A stretch of 64,000 nt of DNA. Source: Capillidium heterosporum. Its lineage: Eukaryota; Entomophthoromycota; Entomophthoromycetes; Entomophthorales; Capillidiaceae. The stretch lies in contig WBMQ01000001.1 of the NCBI GenBank assembly GCA_016630905.1, positions 124,001-188,000 of the forward strand, written 5' to 3'. Positions 32,401-43,099 of this stretch are shown piece after piece (positions within the stretch are counted from its first letter, which is position 1; the number at the start of each line of letters is the position of its first letter). The notes beneath the pieces are model-generated. The model worked only from the letters and a program-made list of their open reading frames with translations, was not told where the DNA came from and did not search any database. The position numbers and the translations under genes were made by a program.

Positions 32401-33620
32401 ATGGATAAATTTTATAAAAATATCTCTTTACCCTTTATTATAAATATATTTCAAAGAATACTGTGCAACAATGCTGAACCAGAAGCTATGAAGTTCCAAC
32501 TGCTATCCAAATATTTCAGCACTAGTGAAGTGACGTGTATATATCATCAATAGCACTCAAGAGTACAATGTAAATAAAAGCTCCCATGTCAACTATTGGC
32601 ATATGCGCAACTTAACTACCAACAAAAGCCACCTTTACAACGAATATACCATTGAGTCAATCAACGAACTTTTAGGTGACAATCTTTCCAACCTCTTAAG
32701 AATAATCTGCATGTACTTAAACAACAATACTTCTAACAAGTTAATTAACAACAAATTAGTTTAGCTTTCAATTACAAGCAATATATCCATTTGAACTTTG
32801 ACATATTTTTAACAAGGTTGCCAAAATCTATAAAAGCTTTACCTTTTTCAAAGAAATTTATAATCTTTTAAGTTTAACGATGAAATTGGAGTATTCGGCA
32901 TTCAGCGAAATAGACCTAATATCCAAAAGTTTCCCTGATATAGAGCATTTGGCTTTGAATTTTAAGGTAGGTAGCGTCGAACTATACAGAATACCCAAAT
33001 TTCTCAATTTAAGATAACTGAAAGTAAATGCCGATCCATCCTTTGTAAACTTAGTTTTAAGGAGCAAGGAAGCATTTTCAAAATTGAAGCACTTTGCATT
33101 CGATCAAGGTGATGAGGAGGAAGATAAGTATGATTCTTCTTTAGTTAAACATTGATTGCAACTGGAAACTGCCCATTTCTACCAGATATTATTCATTCAT
33201 TTCAAAAACCAGGACTTTCAATATGTCGCTCACCTTGCTTTAATTGCCAACTACTGCTTCCCCTTCGACACCAAAGCTATCTATCACTTCTTTATCAACT
33301 TCACAACGTTAAATTTAACGATTAAAATTTATGGCAATCGATTCAAAAGCCTCTGATCCTTGAAGGTTCATCGTCTATTTAATGTCAACTTCAACTTTGT
33401 TACATAGTTGACAGCCTATTTACCTAAAAGATATAAGAAAACTCATCCAACTATTCCTTAAATTATGCTGTTAAATTTACCCATACTTGCCCAAGTTATC
33501 ATCAACTGTAGCGACAACCCTTTCAATATATGGCTGGAATCTCATTTAGATACCTACGTATACTTTGAAAAACATACTTGCCTTTTTACAATTGTACTTT
33601 GCTTTAAAACTGTTGAAGCT
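32401..33620 (+). pseudogene. F-box-like pseudogene
   Basis: Starts with an ATG and a segment like an F-box (MDKFYKNISLPFIINIFQRI, then EAMKFQLLSKYF). Blocks in different frames follow: YTIESINELLGDNLSNLL, then EYSAFSEIDLISKSFPDIEH at about 32884, then SLVKH and a 66-residue open stretch at 33156-33356 rich in Leu, Phe and His. Stops and shifts separate the blocks, and introns of the local type do not repair them. It is divergent from the transposase-derived gene, which starts 239 bp away. It probably belongs to the same broad F-box/LRR-like class as 5216-6260. Confidence 0.5.
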
Positions 33621-34725
33621 TACGGATAGTAAAGCTTTTATAAACGGTGCAATTATTATATATATTTTGTCATAAATACATACTTTTTTAAATCAGATAT
33701 TCTATTTAGTATATAGAAAATAAACCACAGTAATTTAACTGTAGAGTTTTTAGTAAATGTATGTTGAAGCTTTATTACATCATAAATCTCTGGAATTGAT
33801 ATACACCCAAAATATACTAAAGACTATCCATAGATATAAGAATCTCAAGTCTTTGTAGACTATATTTCAATTTATTTTAGTAAAATAGATTTAGTTTATC
33901 TTGGCAGCATATTATATTTATAAACACATACACATGTAATGGATAATAAGCAATCACTGGTTACCATTAACCGATAGCCTATTTAACATCGTACAATAGA
34001 CTGAGGTTTTAAATGCAACTATTTTCTTTGGATATAAATTGCCGGCTATTGATGCTATACAGGTTTACCAAGCTATATTTCTGGAATTGGAAGGTCTTGC
34101 ATATGCTGACATTTTCCAGATCTGGAGTCTTGTAGTATATTCATTTTACAAAGGAATCTTAGTAGTCAATAACCTTTAAAGAATAAAAACTCATTATGTT
34201 TAATATTATCCAAATTAAGGCTTTTCTAAATAGTATACCAAAGGCGGTAAATTTTCAAGTTGATCTCGAAACTAATATAATTCAACTTGGATGATGCCTT
34301 TACAATTGTCCTACAATTTTGATTTAGAGTTGTTCAAGTTTGAAGATAAAACGTTTATACACTACCACTTCTATTATTAGTTTACTGTGTCACCATGCTA
34401 GCTCTTGATAGTGGCGTGGATATTCATTTAGGTCTTGTAAGTCAAAGTATCCATATGAAGTAAAGAACAATTCAGATGGGAGATTGTCGATCCATCAAAG
34501 CTTTCACTAGAAAAGAATAAATTCCACTAGTATAAGTTGAAAATAGTTTTAAAGCCAGAGGCTATACTATTAATGGTAGGTTTCTCGAAATTACACTACA
34601 GAAAGAGCAAATGCAATATACTACTATATTTTGAACTATATAATCTTACTTGAAAAGTTTTAGACAACCTACAAAAAATCTTGGTAGATGACACCTTTAA
34701 TTCGAAAATGGTAGCATTACATTGG
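33621..34725. other. non-coding flank of the SSP island
   Basis: About 1.1 kb with only short leucine-rich fragments (for example around 34290-34350) that may be further relics of the F-box/LRR class. No intact gene. Confidence 0.35.
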
Positions 34726-34728
34726 AAG

Positions 34729-34770
34729 TTGTGAACACTGATTGAAATCGTACTTTCAGGGGTGAAGCAA
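34729..34770 (+). promoter_or_regulatory. U1 distal element, SSP-A1
   Basis: Contains GAACACTGATTGAAATCG followed by TACTTTCAGGGG. Near-identical blocks lie 470-590 bp before SSP-A1 to A5. Role unknown; it may be a distal control site or simply part of the duplicated unit. Confidence 0.5.
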
Positions 34771-34785
34771 CTCTACATTCTAAGA

Positions 34786-34868
34786 TACTATTCAGTTCAG
34801 CAAAACTGAGTAACCATGCTTAAGTTTAGTTTAAGCGTAACCACTCAGTTTTGCTAAACCGAGTAGTA
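34786..34868. mobile_element. short foldback MITE-like element with TA borders
   Basis: Two arms of about 26 nt, sharing AGCAAAACTGAGT in inverted orientation, enclose a small AT-rich centre with a further inverted TTAA/TTAA core. TA dinucleotides bracket the element, as in Tc1/mariner/pogo insertions. The matching place upstream of SSP-A2 (around 37075-37095) lacks it, giving a natural empty site. It has no coding capacity. A single arm-like sequence (CTCAGTTTTGCTAAACC) occurs alone near 55778. Confidence 0.6.
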
Positions 34869-35107
34869 TGTAGAAAGGATATTTAACATAGCACATTATG
34901 GTTTTTGCATTGGTGCCTCATAGACCTTTTTTTCTATAAACTGATTGGTTATGCCGTACATTGTCAATATATATATATATACTTTTAGCCATAAAGATAT
35001 AGATTAATAGAAACTAAGTTAAAGTTTTAAATCTATAAATAAACAGTTTGTAGGCGGCTTACTATATTTGGCAATAGGACCCGAAGCATCTTATACCTAG
35101 TCCTGCA

Positions 35108-35327
35108 TGTCGACGGCCAAGTATTAGAAAGCCCAAGGTATCGTTTTTATTTAAAAAAGGCTTGAATCTAGGTAGGCTCCTAAATTAGCTTAATATCAAA
35201 ATGGATCTAATGGTAGTATCTATACTAAAAGCCTTGACAACAACTAAGCAAAGTACGGTATATAAAGGCTCGAAAGGATAGCAATATCAAACACAATAAG
35301 CAATAAGATCTATTTGATATAGTAAAA
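35108..35327 (+). promoter_or_regulatory. SSP-A1 promoter: U2 box and TATA
   Basis: GTCGACGGCCAAGTAT is followed by the U2 core GAAAGCCC at 35127-35134, 200 bp before the ATG. TATATAAAGG lies at 35259-35268, 69 bp before the ATG. The same pair with the same spacing precedes SSP-A2. Confidence 0.6.
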
Positions 35328-35801
35328 ATGAAGTTCGCCTCCGTCGTATCCTTAGTTTTGGTAGCTGCTGGTCCAGCTCTGGCTGCCGGCTATTACCCAC
35401 CACCTTGTTACCCAGTTACCAAGACCGTCACCAAAACTGTCCCTACCACCATCACTGCCACTAAGACCGATATCCAGACTCAAACGGTTACCAGTACCGA
35501 GACCCAACAGATTACCAACACCGTTACCCAGCAGATTACCAATGTTGAAACTCAAACGGTTACCAGCACTGTTACCCAGCAGGTTCCCGTTACTGAAACC
35601 CAAACGGTTACCAACACTGTTACCCAGCAGGTTCCCGTTACCGAAACCCAAACGGTTACCAGTACTGCAACTCAGCATGTTACTGACGTCATTACTTCTC
35701 AAATTACCAACACCGTTACCCAAGATGTTACCAAGACCGCTACTGTAACTCACACTGCCCCATGCTCCACCCGCTACCCCCCTCCTCGTCCCTACTACTA
35801 A
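35328..35801 (+). CDS. SSP-A1, secreted Thr/Val octad-repeat protein
   Basis: 157 residues, no intron. The signal peptide MKFASVVSLVLVAAGPALA is followed by an aromatic/Pro segment (YYPPPCYP), a VTKTVTKTVPTT block, then roughly ten imperfect eight-residue units of the form TxTQxVTN (for example TETQTVTS, TVTQQVPV). The tail is CSTRYPPPRPYY, carrying the second of two Cys. Alternating Thr/Val favours extended beta structure, and the many Thr would suit O-glycosylation (inference). No known domain recognised. It is the longest member; units vary in number across the family. It is the first gene of the + strand array. Confidence 0.85.
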   Translation: MKFASVVSLVLVAAGPALAAGYYPPPCYPVTKTVTKTVPTTITATKTDIQTQTVTSTETQQITNTVTQQITNVETQTVTSTVTQQVPVTETQTVTNTVTQQVPVTETQTVTSTATQHVTDVITSQITNTVTQDVTKTATVTHTAPCSTRYPPPRPYY

Positions 35802-35825
35802 TGTAGCGACATTATATTAGCCCTT

Positions 35826-35851
35826 TTAAAATAAAGCCGGCTCTATTTTAA
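35826..35851. terminator. U3 3' hairpin of SSP-A1
   Basis: TTAAAATA and TATTTTAA pair around a GC-rich loop, starting 25 bp after the stop. The sequence includes AATAAA, so it may combine a stem with the poly(A) signal. Confidence 0.6.
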
Positions 35852-37024
35852 GCCATTTCTTTTATTTTCCACAAAGCTTTATGAAATATATATATGGAGC
35901 TTATAAATGTATAACTACATAGAGTAATTTTTACTACTTGGAAAAATTATTTTAATTTTTCAATTTGATATCTATCATTCTCTCTAAACTTAGGAAAGTA
36001 GAATGTAGCAAAAATAATCAACTATGTTTCAAATTGAACATTGTTTAACCATATATATTAGAGCTTAAAATAAACAGCACTTTCAATAATATATAGCAGT
36101 GGCATCTCAGATATAGAAAACTAACTGCAATAAGAAAGCTTTACTCAAATTTAAGAAAGTTTGCTTAGGTTTCTAAAAGTAATCTGCAGCTTACGCTTTA
36201 AATATTCCTAATATAATTTACACATCAAAGCTCTATGTTGCATTTCTCATATAGAATTATTAGCTATTCTGTATATTAAATTAGCTTATTATATTAATTT
36301 TGCAAATATATGGCTACTATTCAATTTCGAAAAGTACTTTTTTGCAATTGAGTTTTCAAGGCCATTTTCTACCTTACTTTTCCATATATCCTTTACAATA
36401 ATTACCTTTCTGTTTTAAAAGGAGTCTATTGTAAAAAAACAAGATAGGAAGTGCCCTAAAAGTCGCTCTATCTGTTCTAACAAACCTATAGTGGAGAAAG
36501 GTAAAATTAATGGAGTTACAAGTGTGGTCTAGAACAGCTGGTGCATCCTTTTTTATTAAACTAATTTGCAAATTTTTATGCGTAGCAGAATTATCCTTTA
36601 GAGAGACGCCTTTGAAAAGCCCTGCAGTTTAGGGAGTTCAAGGTTTGAATAGCAATTTTGAACATCAAATCTCATATTATTAATCACCAGTGTTACCTAT
36701 ACCAATAATTTATAGTAACGTAAAGGTATCTTTTGTAGTTATTAGTTGATTTATCCATTCAAACAGAAGACACCCAATTCATCGAAATCTTCATATGATG
36801 GGATATATTCCAACGTGCTGGGCTAATAAGGCAGTTTCAAAAGCTACTGAGCCAATATTTCAAATAATACGTTTTGTTTGAAAGTACATTAAAACTAAAA
36901 TATTATAAAAATAATATATCATATTTAAAAATAGATGGTCTTGCTTTTGTAGTATTCCAAATAGCCATATAAAAATTTCTGTAGATGTTATCTCTGATTC
37001 AAAACATAACAGCTTCATGTCGGA
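35852..37024. other. spacer between SSP-A1 and SSP-A2
   Basis: AT-rich, no gene recognised. The last part begins the next duplicated upstream unit. Confidence 0.4.
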
Positions 37025-37066
37025 GGTTGTGAACACTGATTGAAATCGTATTTTCAGGGGCGAGGT
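37025..37066 (+). promoter_or_regulatory. U1 distal element, SSP-A2
   Basis: GAACACTGATTGAAATCG followed by TATTTTCAGGGG, 470 bp before the ATG. Confidence 0.5.
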
Positions 37067-37275
37067 AATTCTACCTTCTATGTAGGATATGTAGCAATAG
37101 TACTCCATATAATACAATACATTTTTGCATTGATTCCTCATAACACTACCATTTTATAGGCTGGCTTGTTATACTGTGTGCTATATTAAATATACAAATA
37201 GTTCTAGCCATAAAATTTCTGAAAAGCGATCTACTATAGTTGACAACGAGATCCGAGGCATGCTATACTTAGTTC

Positions 37276-37498
37276 TGCATGTCGACGATCTAGTATTAGA
37301 AAGCCCAAGGTATCGTTTCTATTTAAAATGGCTTAAATCTAGGCAGAGTCCTAAATTAATTAAATATCAAAGTGGACCCGACTATAGCGGCTATACCAAA
37401 AGCCTTGACAACAACTAAGTAAAATACGATATATAAAGGCCCGAAATGATAACAATATCCAACAGAATAAGCAATAAGATCTATTTGATATAGTAAAA
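37276..37498 (+). promoter_or_regulatory. SSP-A2 promoter: U2 box and TATA
   Basis: U2 core GAAAGCCC at 37299-37306 (200 bp upstream) and TATATAAAGG at 37430-37439. Strong similarity to the SSP-A1 promoter over the whole 220 bp. Confidence 0.6.
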
Positions 37499-37969
37499 AT
37501 GAAGTTCACCTCCATCGTATCCTTAGTTTTGGTAGCTGCTGGTCCAGCTCTGGCCGCTGGCTACTACCCACCAGCCTGTCCAACCGTCACCAAAACTATC
37601 ACCAAAGCTGTCCCTACCACCGTCACTGCCACCAAGACCGATATCCAGACTCAAACGGTTACCAGTACCGAGACCCAGCAGGTTACCAACACCGTTACCC
37701 AGCAGATTACCAATATCGAAACTCAAACGGTTACTAATACTGAAACCCAGCAGGTTACCAATATTGAAACCCAAACGGTTACCAACACTGTTACTCAACA
37801 AGTTCCCGTTACCGAAACTCAAACGGTTACTAACACCGAAACCCAACATGTTACTGATGTTGTAACTGCTACTGTTACCAAGACTGAAAACCATGAGGTT
37901 ACTAAGACCGCTACTGTAACTCGTACCGCCGCATGCTCCACTCGCTACCCCCCTCCTCGTCCCTACTAA
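37499..37969 (+). CDS. SSP-A2, secreted Thr/Val octad-repeat protein
   Basis: 156 residues. Signal peptide MKFTSIVSLVLVAAGPALA, YYPPACP segment, TVTKTITKAVPTTVTATKTD, about nine octads (TETQQVTN, IETQTVTN, TVTQQVPV), then ENHEVTKTATVTRTAACSTR and a Pro/Tyr tail. It is the closest paralogue of SSP-A1, but the central units are arranged differently, consistent with slippage or unequal exchange within the 24-nt repeats. No frame damage. Confidence 0.85.
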   Translation: MKFTSIVSLVLVAAGPALAAGYYPPACPTVTKTITKAVPTTVTATKTDIQTQTVTSTETQQVTNTVTQQITNIETQTVTNTETQQVTNIETQTVTNTVTQQVPVTETQTVTNTETQHVTDVVTATVTKTENHEVTKTATVTRTAACSTRYPPPRPY

Positions 37970-37997
37970 TAATGTAGTGACGTTATATCGGCTCTTT

Positions 37998-38023
37998 TTA
38001 AAATAAAGTTAGCCCTATTTTAA
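37998..38023. terminator. U3 3' hairpin of SSP-A2
   Basis: TTAAAATA and TATTTTAA arms with loop AAGTTAGCCC, 29 bp after the stop. Confidence 0.6.
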
Positions 38024-39890
38024 GTGAATTTTAGATTTTCAAGACTTTACATATATCTTTGTACGCAACTTATAGTAACTATACTTGGAAAGTAGGGTAA
38101 TAATTTCAATTTTATTTTGTATAATTTACTCATTTTCTTTATATAAAGCTATACAAAAGTTAAATTGTACTTAAATGCTTACTATTCAAGTTTACATTTA
38201 TATTTCCTATCCAATGTATATAAGTAGTATACATAAACGATATCCAGACAACTCTTCAAATCGAAATATTTTCCTAACAGAAATAAGAATATCAAAATTG
38301 AATTTAAATATACTATTTCTATGGAAACTAATCAAAGTTTTATTCGATTTATCCAAGTATAAATGTTATATCGATGCCCTACAACACAAATTTTTGAAAG
38401 ATAATGGACGATTATATTGTGGGATATATCTAAATCTCCTAACTTTTTAGCATATTAAACTGCTGGTAAATGCTTTACTACCTTTGACGGTACGTATCAG
38501 GTACTCCAATATATAGGAAGCTTGATCAAAATTTGAGGGAGGTCAATACAGTTGTATATTGTAAGCTACTTTAGAATTGAGTTTTATCTAAAAACAGCCT
38601 CACTATTTGCTTTTCATCAAGATAAAGAGGTATAGAAATATATGTAAGCTACCCAAATCTTTATTGATTGATAATCAAATTTCGATTAAGAGTTGAATTA
38701 TACTTATTTTTGACTATAAATTTTATATGATACATTTTAAGCATCCTACTTTAAAAAAAGTAAAAGTCATGGTTAAATGGTTTGTATATTGGTTTATAGA
38801 TATATTCATCATCTGAGCTCCAAACTTCAAACTCCATAAAAAATCCATTGAACTGGGATTTGAATACCACATTTGTATTAAGATTCCAACATTGGAGCTC
38901 TTGTAGTAAATTTCAAATTGAGAGTATTTGTAGCACTGGATTTTTTGTGCTGAAAATAGAGAGGTTGTATTTCAACTATTAGCAGTTTTGTTCTGAATTA
39001 CTTTTAAAAATTGTTCTATTTCGAGTGCCAATGAGAAACTCAGATGTAGTAGATGCGTAAATTTAGCGACACAGGAGCTTTCTGTTACTCTACATAAGGC
39101 TTTTTCTAAATATGTGTCAAAAGCAGTGGTTCATATGTTTAATCCAAAACTAATGGAACTCAACGTAGTATTTTTCTACAAAATATGTATACCAGGAAAG
39201 TACACTATAAATAAAATTTTATTTATAGAAAAATTATACTTTAGACTGGCATCTTTTATGAAAGCCCTACAATTTAAGTTCTAGTTTTGAACACAAACGT
39301 TTTAACACTACTACCTAAATCCCTAATTAACTGTGCTACCATGCTAATTAATTATGGTGACGTGAAGGGCATTTGCAAAGTTATCGGTTGAGGCGTTCAT
39401 TTGAACTGTAAAGAATTATCCAGATAGGAGATGATGGATGTTTTTTATTCCTGCAAGTCAGATTATAGAAAATATAAAGCTATTATTGGGACTAAATGGA
39501 AAATAGTTCAAGCAATAGATTTCATTTTCTGTTTACCCTAAATCCGAAAGGAGTTTGATAGCATCCAATCGATTTACCGAAGCTTTTCTAGTATAAAGAA
39601 TATGTCCTAAGATTGTGAGCTGAGGCTTCAGGTATGATGTTACGAGTAGCTTTGTTTGAAATATATTCATAATAGGGCCAGGTGTGTCGATTTTACCGAT
39701 TTTTAGTGTGCATTTATAATAAATTAATATATCCCAACTTAAATAGATGTACGAGGGCTTTAGTATTATAGATAACACAGCGCACTAATTCGTCTCAAAC
39801 TATAGAATTTCGCCTACACAAATTACAAATATACCTACAAGTATTTTCATAGGTGATTCCTTTGATTTAAAACATATATACATTATTTCA
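38024..39890. other. spacer between SSP-A2 and SSP-A3
   Basis: 1.9 kb. A 91-codon open stretch at 38175-38450 has no signal or family resemblance and is not called. Leu-rich fragments near 38800-38950 may be relics. Nothing else supported. Confidence 0.35.
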
Positions 39891-39920
39891 GAGGTAGTGA
39901 ACACTAATTGAAATCAGAGC
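39891..39920 (+). promoter_or_regulatory. U1 distal element, SSP-A3
   Basis: GAACACTAATTGAAATC, about 515 bp before the ATG; a shorter match than in A1 and A2. Confidence 0.45.
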
Positions 39921-40146
39921 TACCAAAGCCTGCAATAGCTCACTCTTCCATGTGAAGTATGTAGTGGGTGTATTCAATACTATCCAGTATAGTTGCTGAA
40001 CTTTTATCCGATAGTTTTCACTTTCTATAAAGTTCTGGGTTATAGTGTACAACATGTCAGATATTATTAAGCAATTCATCAAAATTGCAAACAAATAGCT
40101 TGCTAGACTTGACAACTATATGTAAGGCAGCTGATGCTTGGTCATG

Positions 40147-40410
40147 CAGGTTGACTGTCAAGTATAAGGAAGCCCACAACATCGGTCTATTTCAAAAGCC
40201 TTAGTTCCAGGCAGGATCTTAGAACCGATGTTGTAACGAGTGGGCTTAGCTATAGCAACTTCATGACAAACCGTACCAACGTCGGCCGCCATTATGTCAT
40301 GGAAAGTTAGACAGCAGTCTACAAGTTCAGTTGTAAATAACGGTATATAAAGGCTCGAAATGATAGCAATATCCAACAGAATAAGCAATAAGATCTATCA
40401 AACAGTAAAA
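40147..40410 (+). promoter_or_regulatory. SSP-A3 promoter: U2 box and TATA
   Basis: Diverged U2 core GGAAGCCC at 40168-40175 and TATATAAAGG at 40344-40353, 67 bp before the ATG. Confidence 0.55.
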
Positions 40411-40650
40411 ATGAAGTTCACCTCCATCGCATCTTTGATTTTAGTAGCCGCTACTCCAGCGCTGGCCGCCGACTACAAACCCCCTTGCTACCCAGTTACC
40501 AAGACCATCACTAAAACCGTCCCCACCACTGTAACTGCTACTGTTACCAAGACCGAAAGCCATGAGGTTACCAAGACTGCTACCGTAACTCATACCGCAA
40601 CGTGCCCCCGTCCCTATCCCCCTCCTCCTCCTTACTCCCGCCCCTACTAA
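40411..40650 (+). CDS. SSP-A3, short secreted Thr-rich protein
   Basis: 79 residues: signal peptide MKFTSIASLILVAATPALA, YKPPCYP, then TKTITKTVPTTVTATVTKTE running directly into SHEVTKTATVTHTATCPRP and a Pro/Tyr tail. It has lost nearly all octads, so it shows the minimal family core: N-terminal Cys block, VTKT block, C-terminal Cys and Pro-rich end. ATG 40411 is chosen because the signal peptide begins here. Downstream it faces SSP-B1 tail-to-tail. Confidence 0.8.
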   Translation: MKFTSIASLILVAATPALAADYKPPCYPVTKTITKTVPTTVTATVTKTESHEVTKTATVTHTATCPRPYPPPPPYSRPY

Positions 40651-40682
40651 TAGATGCATTAGTATTGGCACCTTATCTACTT

Positions 40683-40709
40683 TTAAAATAAAACTGAGTT
40701 TTACTTTAA
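40683..40709. terminator. U3 hairpin between SSP-A3 and SSP-B1
   Basis: TTAAAATAAAA and TTTTACTTTAA arms, 11 nt each with one mismatch, around CTGAG. It lies 32 bp past the SSP-A3 stop and 173 bp past the SSP-B1 stop on the other strand, so it could serve both genes. Confidence 0.6.
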
Positions 40710-40882
40710 CTAGAATTTGGCTTTATTAAACTATAACAAACCATTTGTAGAAAATTGACAAATATATATACATATGCTATTAAATTTATTAAGCTAGTTA
40801 AAAAGAATTCCTATGACTACTGATATATTTAAATTTTTAGAGCTAGTTTGTTGAGGTGTACCTAAGTGAATTGAAGTTCCAG

Positions 40883-41134
40883 TTAGCCACTGGTAAAAGG
40901 GCCTCTTTTCCTTTGGGATTTACTACAGATGGCAGCTAATGCACTGACTCCAGCTGCTAAATCGGAGATAACACCAACAGCATTACCAGCTGTTCTCGGT
41001 ATGAATTTAGCAGCCTGTGTCCTGATAATTCTGGCAATGATAATGCCAGCTATCATTTGGGTGAAACTTGGCCTGGCTGAGATCATTTCAGCTAGACCTG
41101 CTAAGAGTATTAGGTGGATTTGGATAGGTTTCAC
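40883..41134 (-). pseudogene. SSP-B1, glycine-zipper-like peptide, start codon lost
   Basis: 83-codon open frame homologous to SSP-B3. It keeps the signal-like N terminus (IQIHLILLAGLAEMISA), the SFTQ motif, a hydrophobic small-residue core (RTQAAKFIPRTAGNAV, then SDLAAGVSALAAI) and a short basic end. The position of the family ATG reads GTG (41134-41132), and Arg has replaced Gly twice in the core, so it is probably dead or dying. The long Pro/Lys tail of SSP-B3 is missing. Confidence 0.6.
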
Positions 41135-42290
41135 AACTACTAATTTGATCGTTTGAGTTTTTTGGTGATGTTATAATTAAAATTGGAATCTCAACATATA
41201 TATTTGCTCTATTGTGTAGAATGTTATAACTGAAACTGGTAGCGTGTACCTCTTATTAAACTAAATGGTATCTCATAACTAATATACTTATTTATAGACA
41301 CCTTAAATTTAGTATATTTATCTTCTGAAAGGATAATATTAAACTATAAATATATGGATAGCATGTTTATAGATTCAAAATTATAGCCCACTCTAATAGT
41401 TAAGCAGAGTATGTATTCGATAGCCAGTATATTGAAGTCCAAGTCTAGATATATTAGAAAAACAAAAATGTTGATGTTTCGTTAAATTAAATTACAATAT
41501 TTACTTTCACAATGACCTGCTCATATATCTCAAGTCTTTAATTGTAAATGTGATGGCTTATATACTATATTTGTACCCTTGTTAACTATTTAAAATGGAC
41601 GCCATAATATAAAGAATGGCTGATGGAAGACCATCTATACATAATCAATGAGTTCTTCGGGAACATGGAAAGGAAAGATGGTAGATTTGCAATATATATG
41701 TACTCACAAATATAATTTTAAAAAGCCCGAAGATACTGCTTTTGAAATATAAAGCTTCCCAATTTATTGGGAAAATTAGTTGATATTCCAAATGTGACTA
41801 CATAATTGTGATAAAGGGAGCATTCAAAAAAATCAAAGTTGTATTAATAGTATACAAATTAATAGTAAAAATAGCAAATATGTATTATTTTTTTCATATT
41901 TTTGAGCAAGTGCTGAAACTGCCTTCCAGATAATGTAGAATCCAGGTAAGCTCAAACTAAAAATCGAAACCTAAATAACCGTCACTTCAAATGGACAATT
42001 CAGCGGAACGACATTTGATAATACCTTAGTTGAACTTTTTATAAATGAAAGCAGTAGTGTATACTATACATAATGTGTATTCATAGGAATAAGAGTAATA
42101 CTCTTTTCAGCATTACTTTGAAATTTCATTTAAGCTAAACGTGCAAAACATTGCAAAGTAGTATATTCGATGCTGCAACTTTAAATTCATATCTGCATAT
42201 AGGTATATCCAAGACTAGCATGTTTTTGAGCCCAACATATTTTTTATAAAGAAACTCTCAAATTTGAAGTATAGAGGTGTTATTTCGGAA
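41135..42290. other. spacer, 41.1-42.3 kb
   Basis: The first several hundred bases resemble, on the minus strand, the regions upstream of SSP-B2 and SSP-B3 (for instance a GTATGTATTCGATA match near 41410 and 50815). No gene. Confidence 0.4.
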
Positions 42291-42323
42291 ATTGTGGCTA
42301 CTAATTGAAATCGTACTGTCAAA
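42291..42323 (+). promoter_or_regulatory. U1 distal element, SSP-A4
   Basis: CTACTAATTGAAATCGTACTGTC, split over 42298-42320; about 535 bp before the lost start. Confidence 0.4.
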
Positions 42324-42832
42324 ATATGTGCAAGTCCGTTTATATGGCTTAAGTAGCAGATCTGCCTATCACTTTATAATATGTTTATGTTTTTATATTT
42401 TATAGTTATTATTTTCTATATGTATTTGGCTCATATAGACCACTATATTAACATTAAAATTTTAACAGCACTTTAAAGTTGTTAGTAAGTGGCCTTTTAT
42501 ACTTGGAGATTATATATGTGATATCTTATACATGGTTATGCAGGATAATGACCATATTTTAGCGAAGTTGAAGCATCAATCTGCTCAAAAAATTCCTTGA
42601 ATTCAACAGGTTCTCAAAAAAAGCTCTATAACGAACTGGACTTGATGATAGTAGGCTTACATTAAACCGCCACAACATCAGGCCACCACTTGGTCTCAAA
42701 AAGCTGGCTATTTTTCAAGTTCATTTGAAAAAGTCTAAAGCCCATATATACATAGTAAGAACAGTATATAAAAACTCAAAGCCACGTATATGTCTTAAAA
42801 ATACAAACATAATCATATAAAGCTCTATTAAA

Positions 42833-43047
42833 GTGAAATTCATTTGCTTTTTGCCTTTAGTCTTGGTAGCTGCCAATTACAGACCCAACCATATTCCCAT
42901 TTACAAGACTAATCAAAACTAGTAATATCGTCGTTGCTATCAAGACCAAGATAGCAAGTTGCTTGGCTACTAAAACAGCCACAAAGTCAGCTATAATGAC
43001 GGCTACAGTAACTCAAACTACCTCCTGCTTCCCCTTCCTATTACTAG
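42833..43047 (+). pseudogene. SSP-A4 pseudogene, start codon GTG
   Basis: Matches the family at the start (KFICFLPLVLVAA after the changed start codon), then the frame shifts and stops occur in the TKT region. The end again shows ATVTQTTSCFP and the usual TACTAG stop context. ATG to GTG at the first codon plus an internal frame loss make it a pseudogene. TATATAAAAA lies about 70 bp upstream and a U2 region around 42540-42600 is diverged, so control signals decay along with the gene. Confidence 0.7.
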
Positions 43048-43073
43048 ATGTAATAAATTCGACAACTTATATT

Positions 43074-43099
43074 TTAAAATAAAACCGTTTTTAATTTAA
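43074..43099. terminator. U3 hairpin of SSP-A4
   Basis: TTAAAATAAAA paired with TTTTAATTTAA around CCG. Still well formed although the gene is broken. Confidence 0.5.

Noticed and set aside
34786-34868. CRISPR-like or tRNA-like structure
   Set aside because: A single perfect-type hairpin with TA borders fits a MITE; no repeats with spacers and no tRNA arms.
35540-35680. 24-nt repeats in SSP-A1 considered as a stand-alone satellite
   Set aside because: They are in frame within a signal-peptide protein and encode the octads, so they are coding repeats.
35352-35753. Long minus-strand Gly/Asn-rich open frame opposite SSP-A1 (and similar ones opposite A2, A12 and A13)
   Set aside because: Mirror of the Thr/Val codon repeat (ACC and GTT read as GGT and AAC); no start context or signal peptide, and the sense gene has a full promoter and hairpin.
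38175-38450. 91-codon open frame between SSP-A2 and A3
   Set aside because: No signal peptide, no paralogue in other units, AT-driven composition; likely chance.
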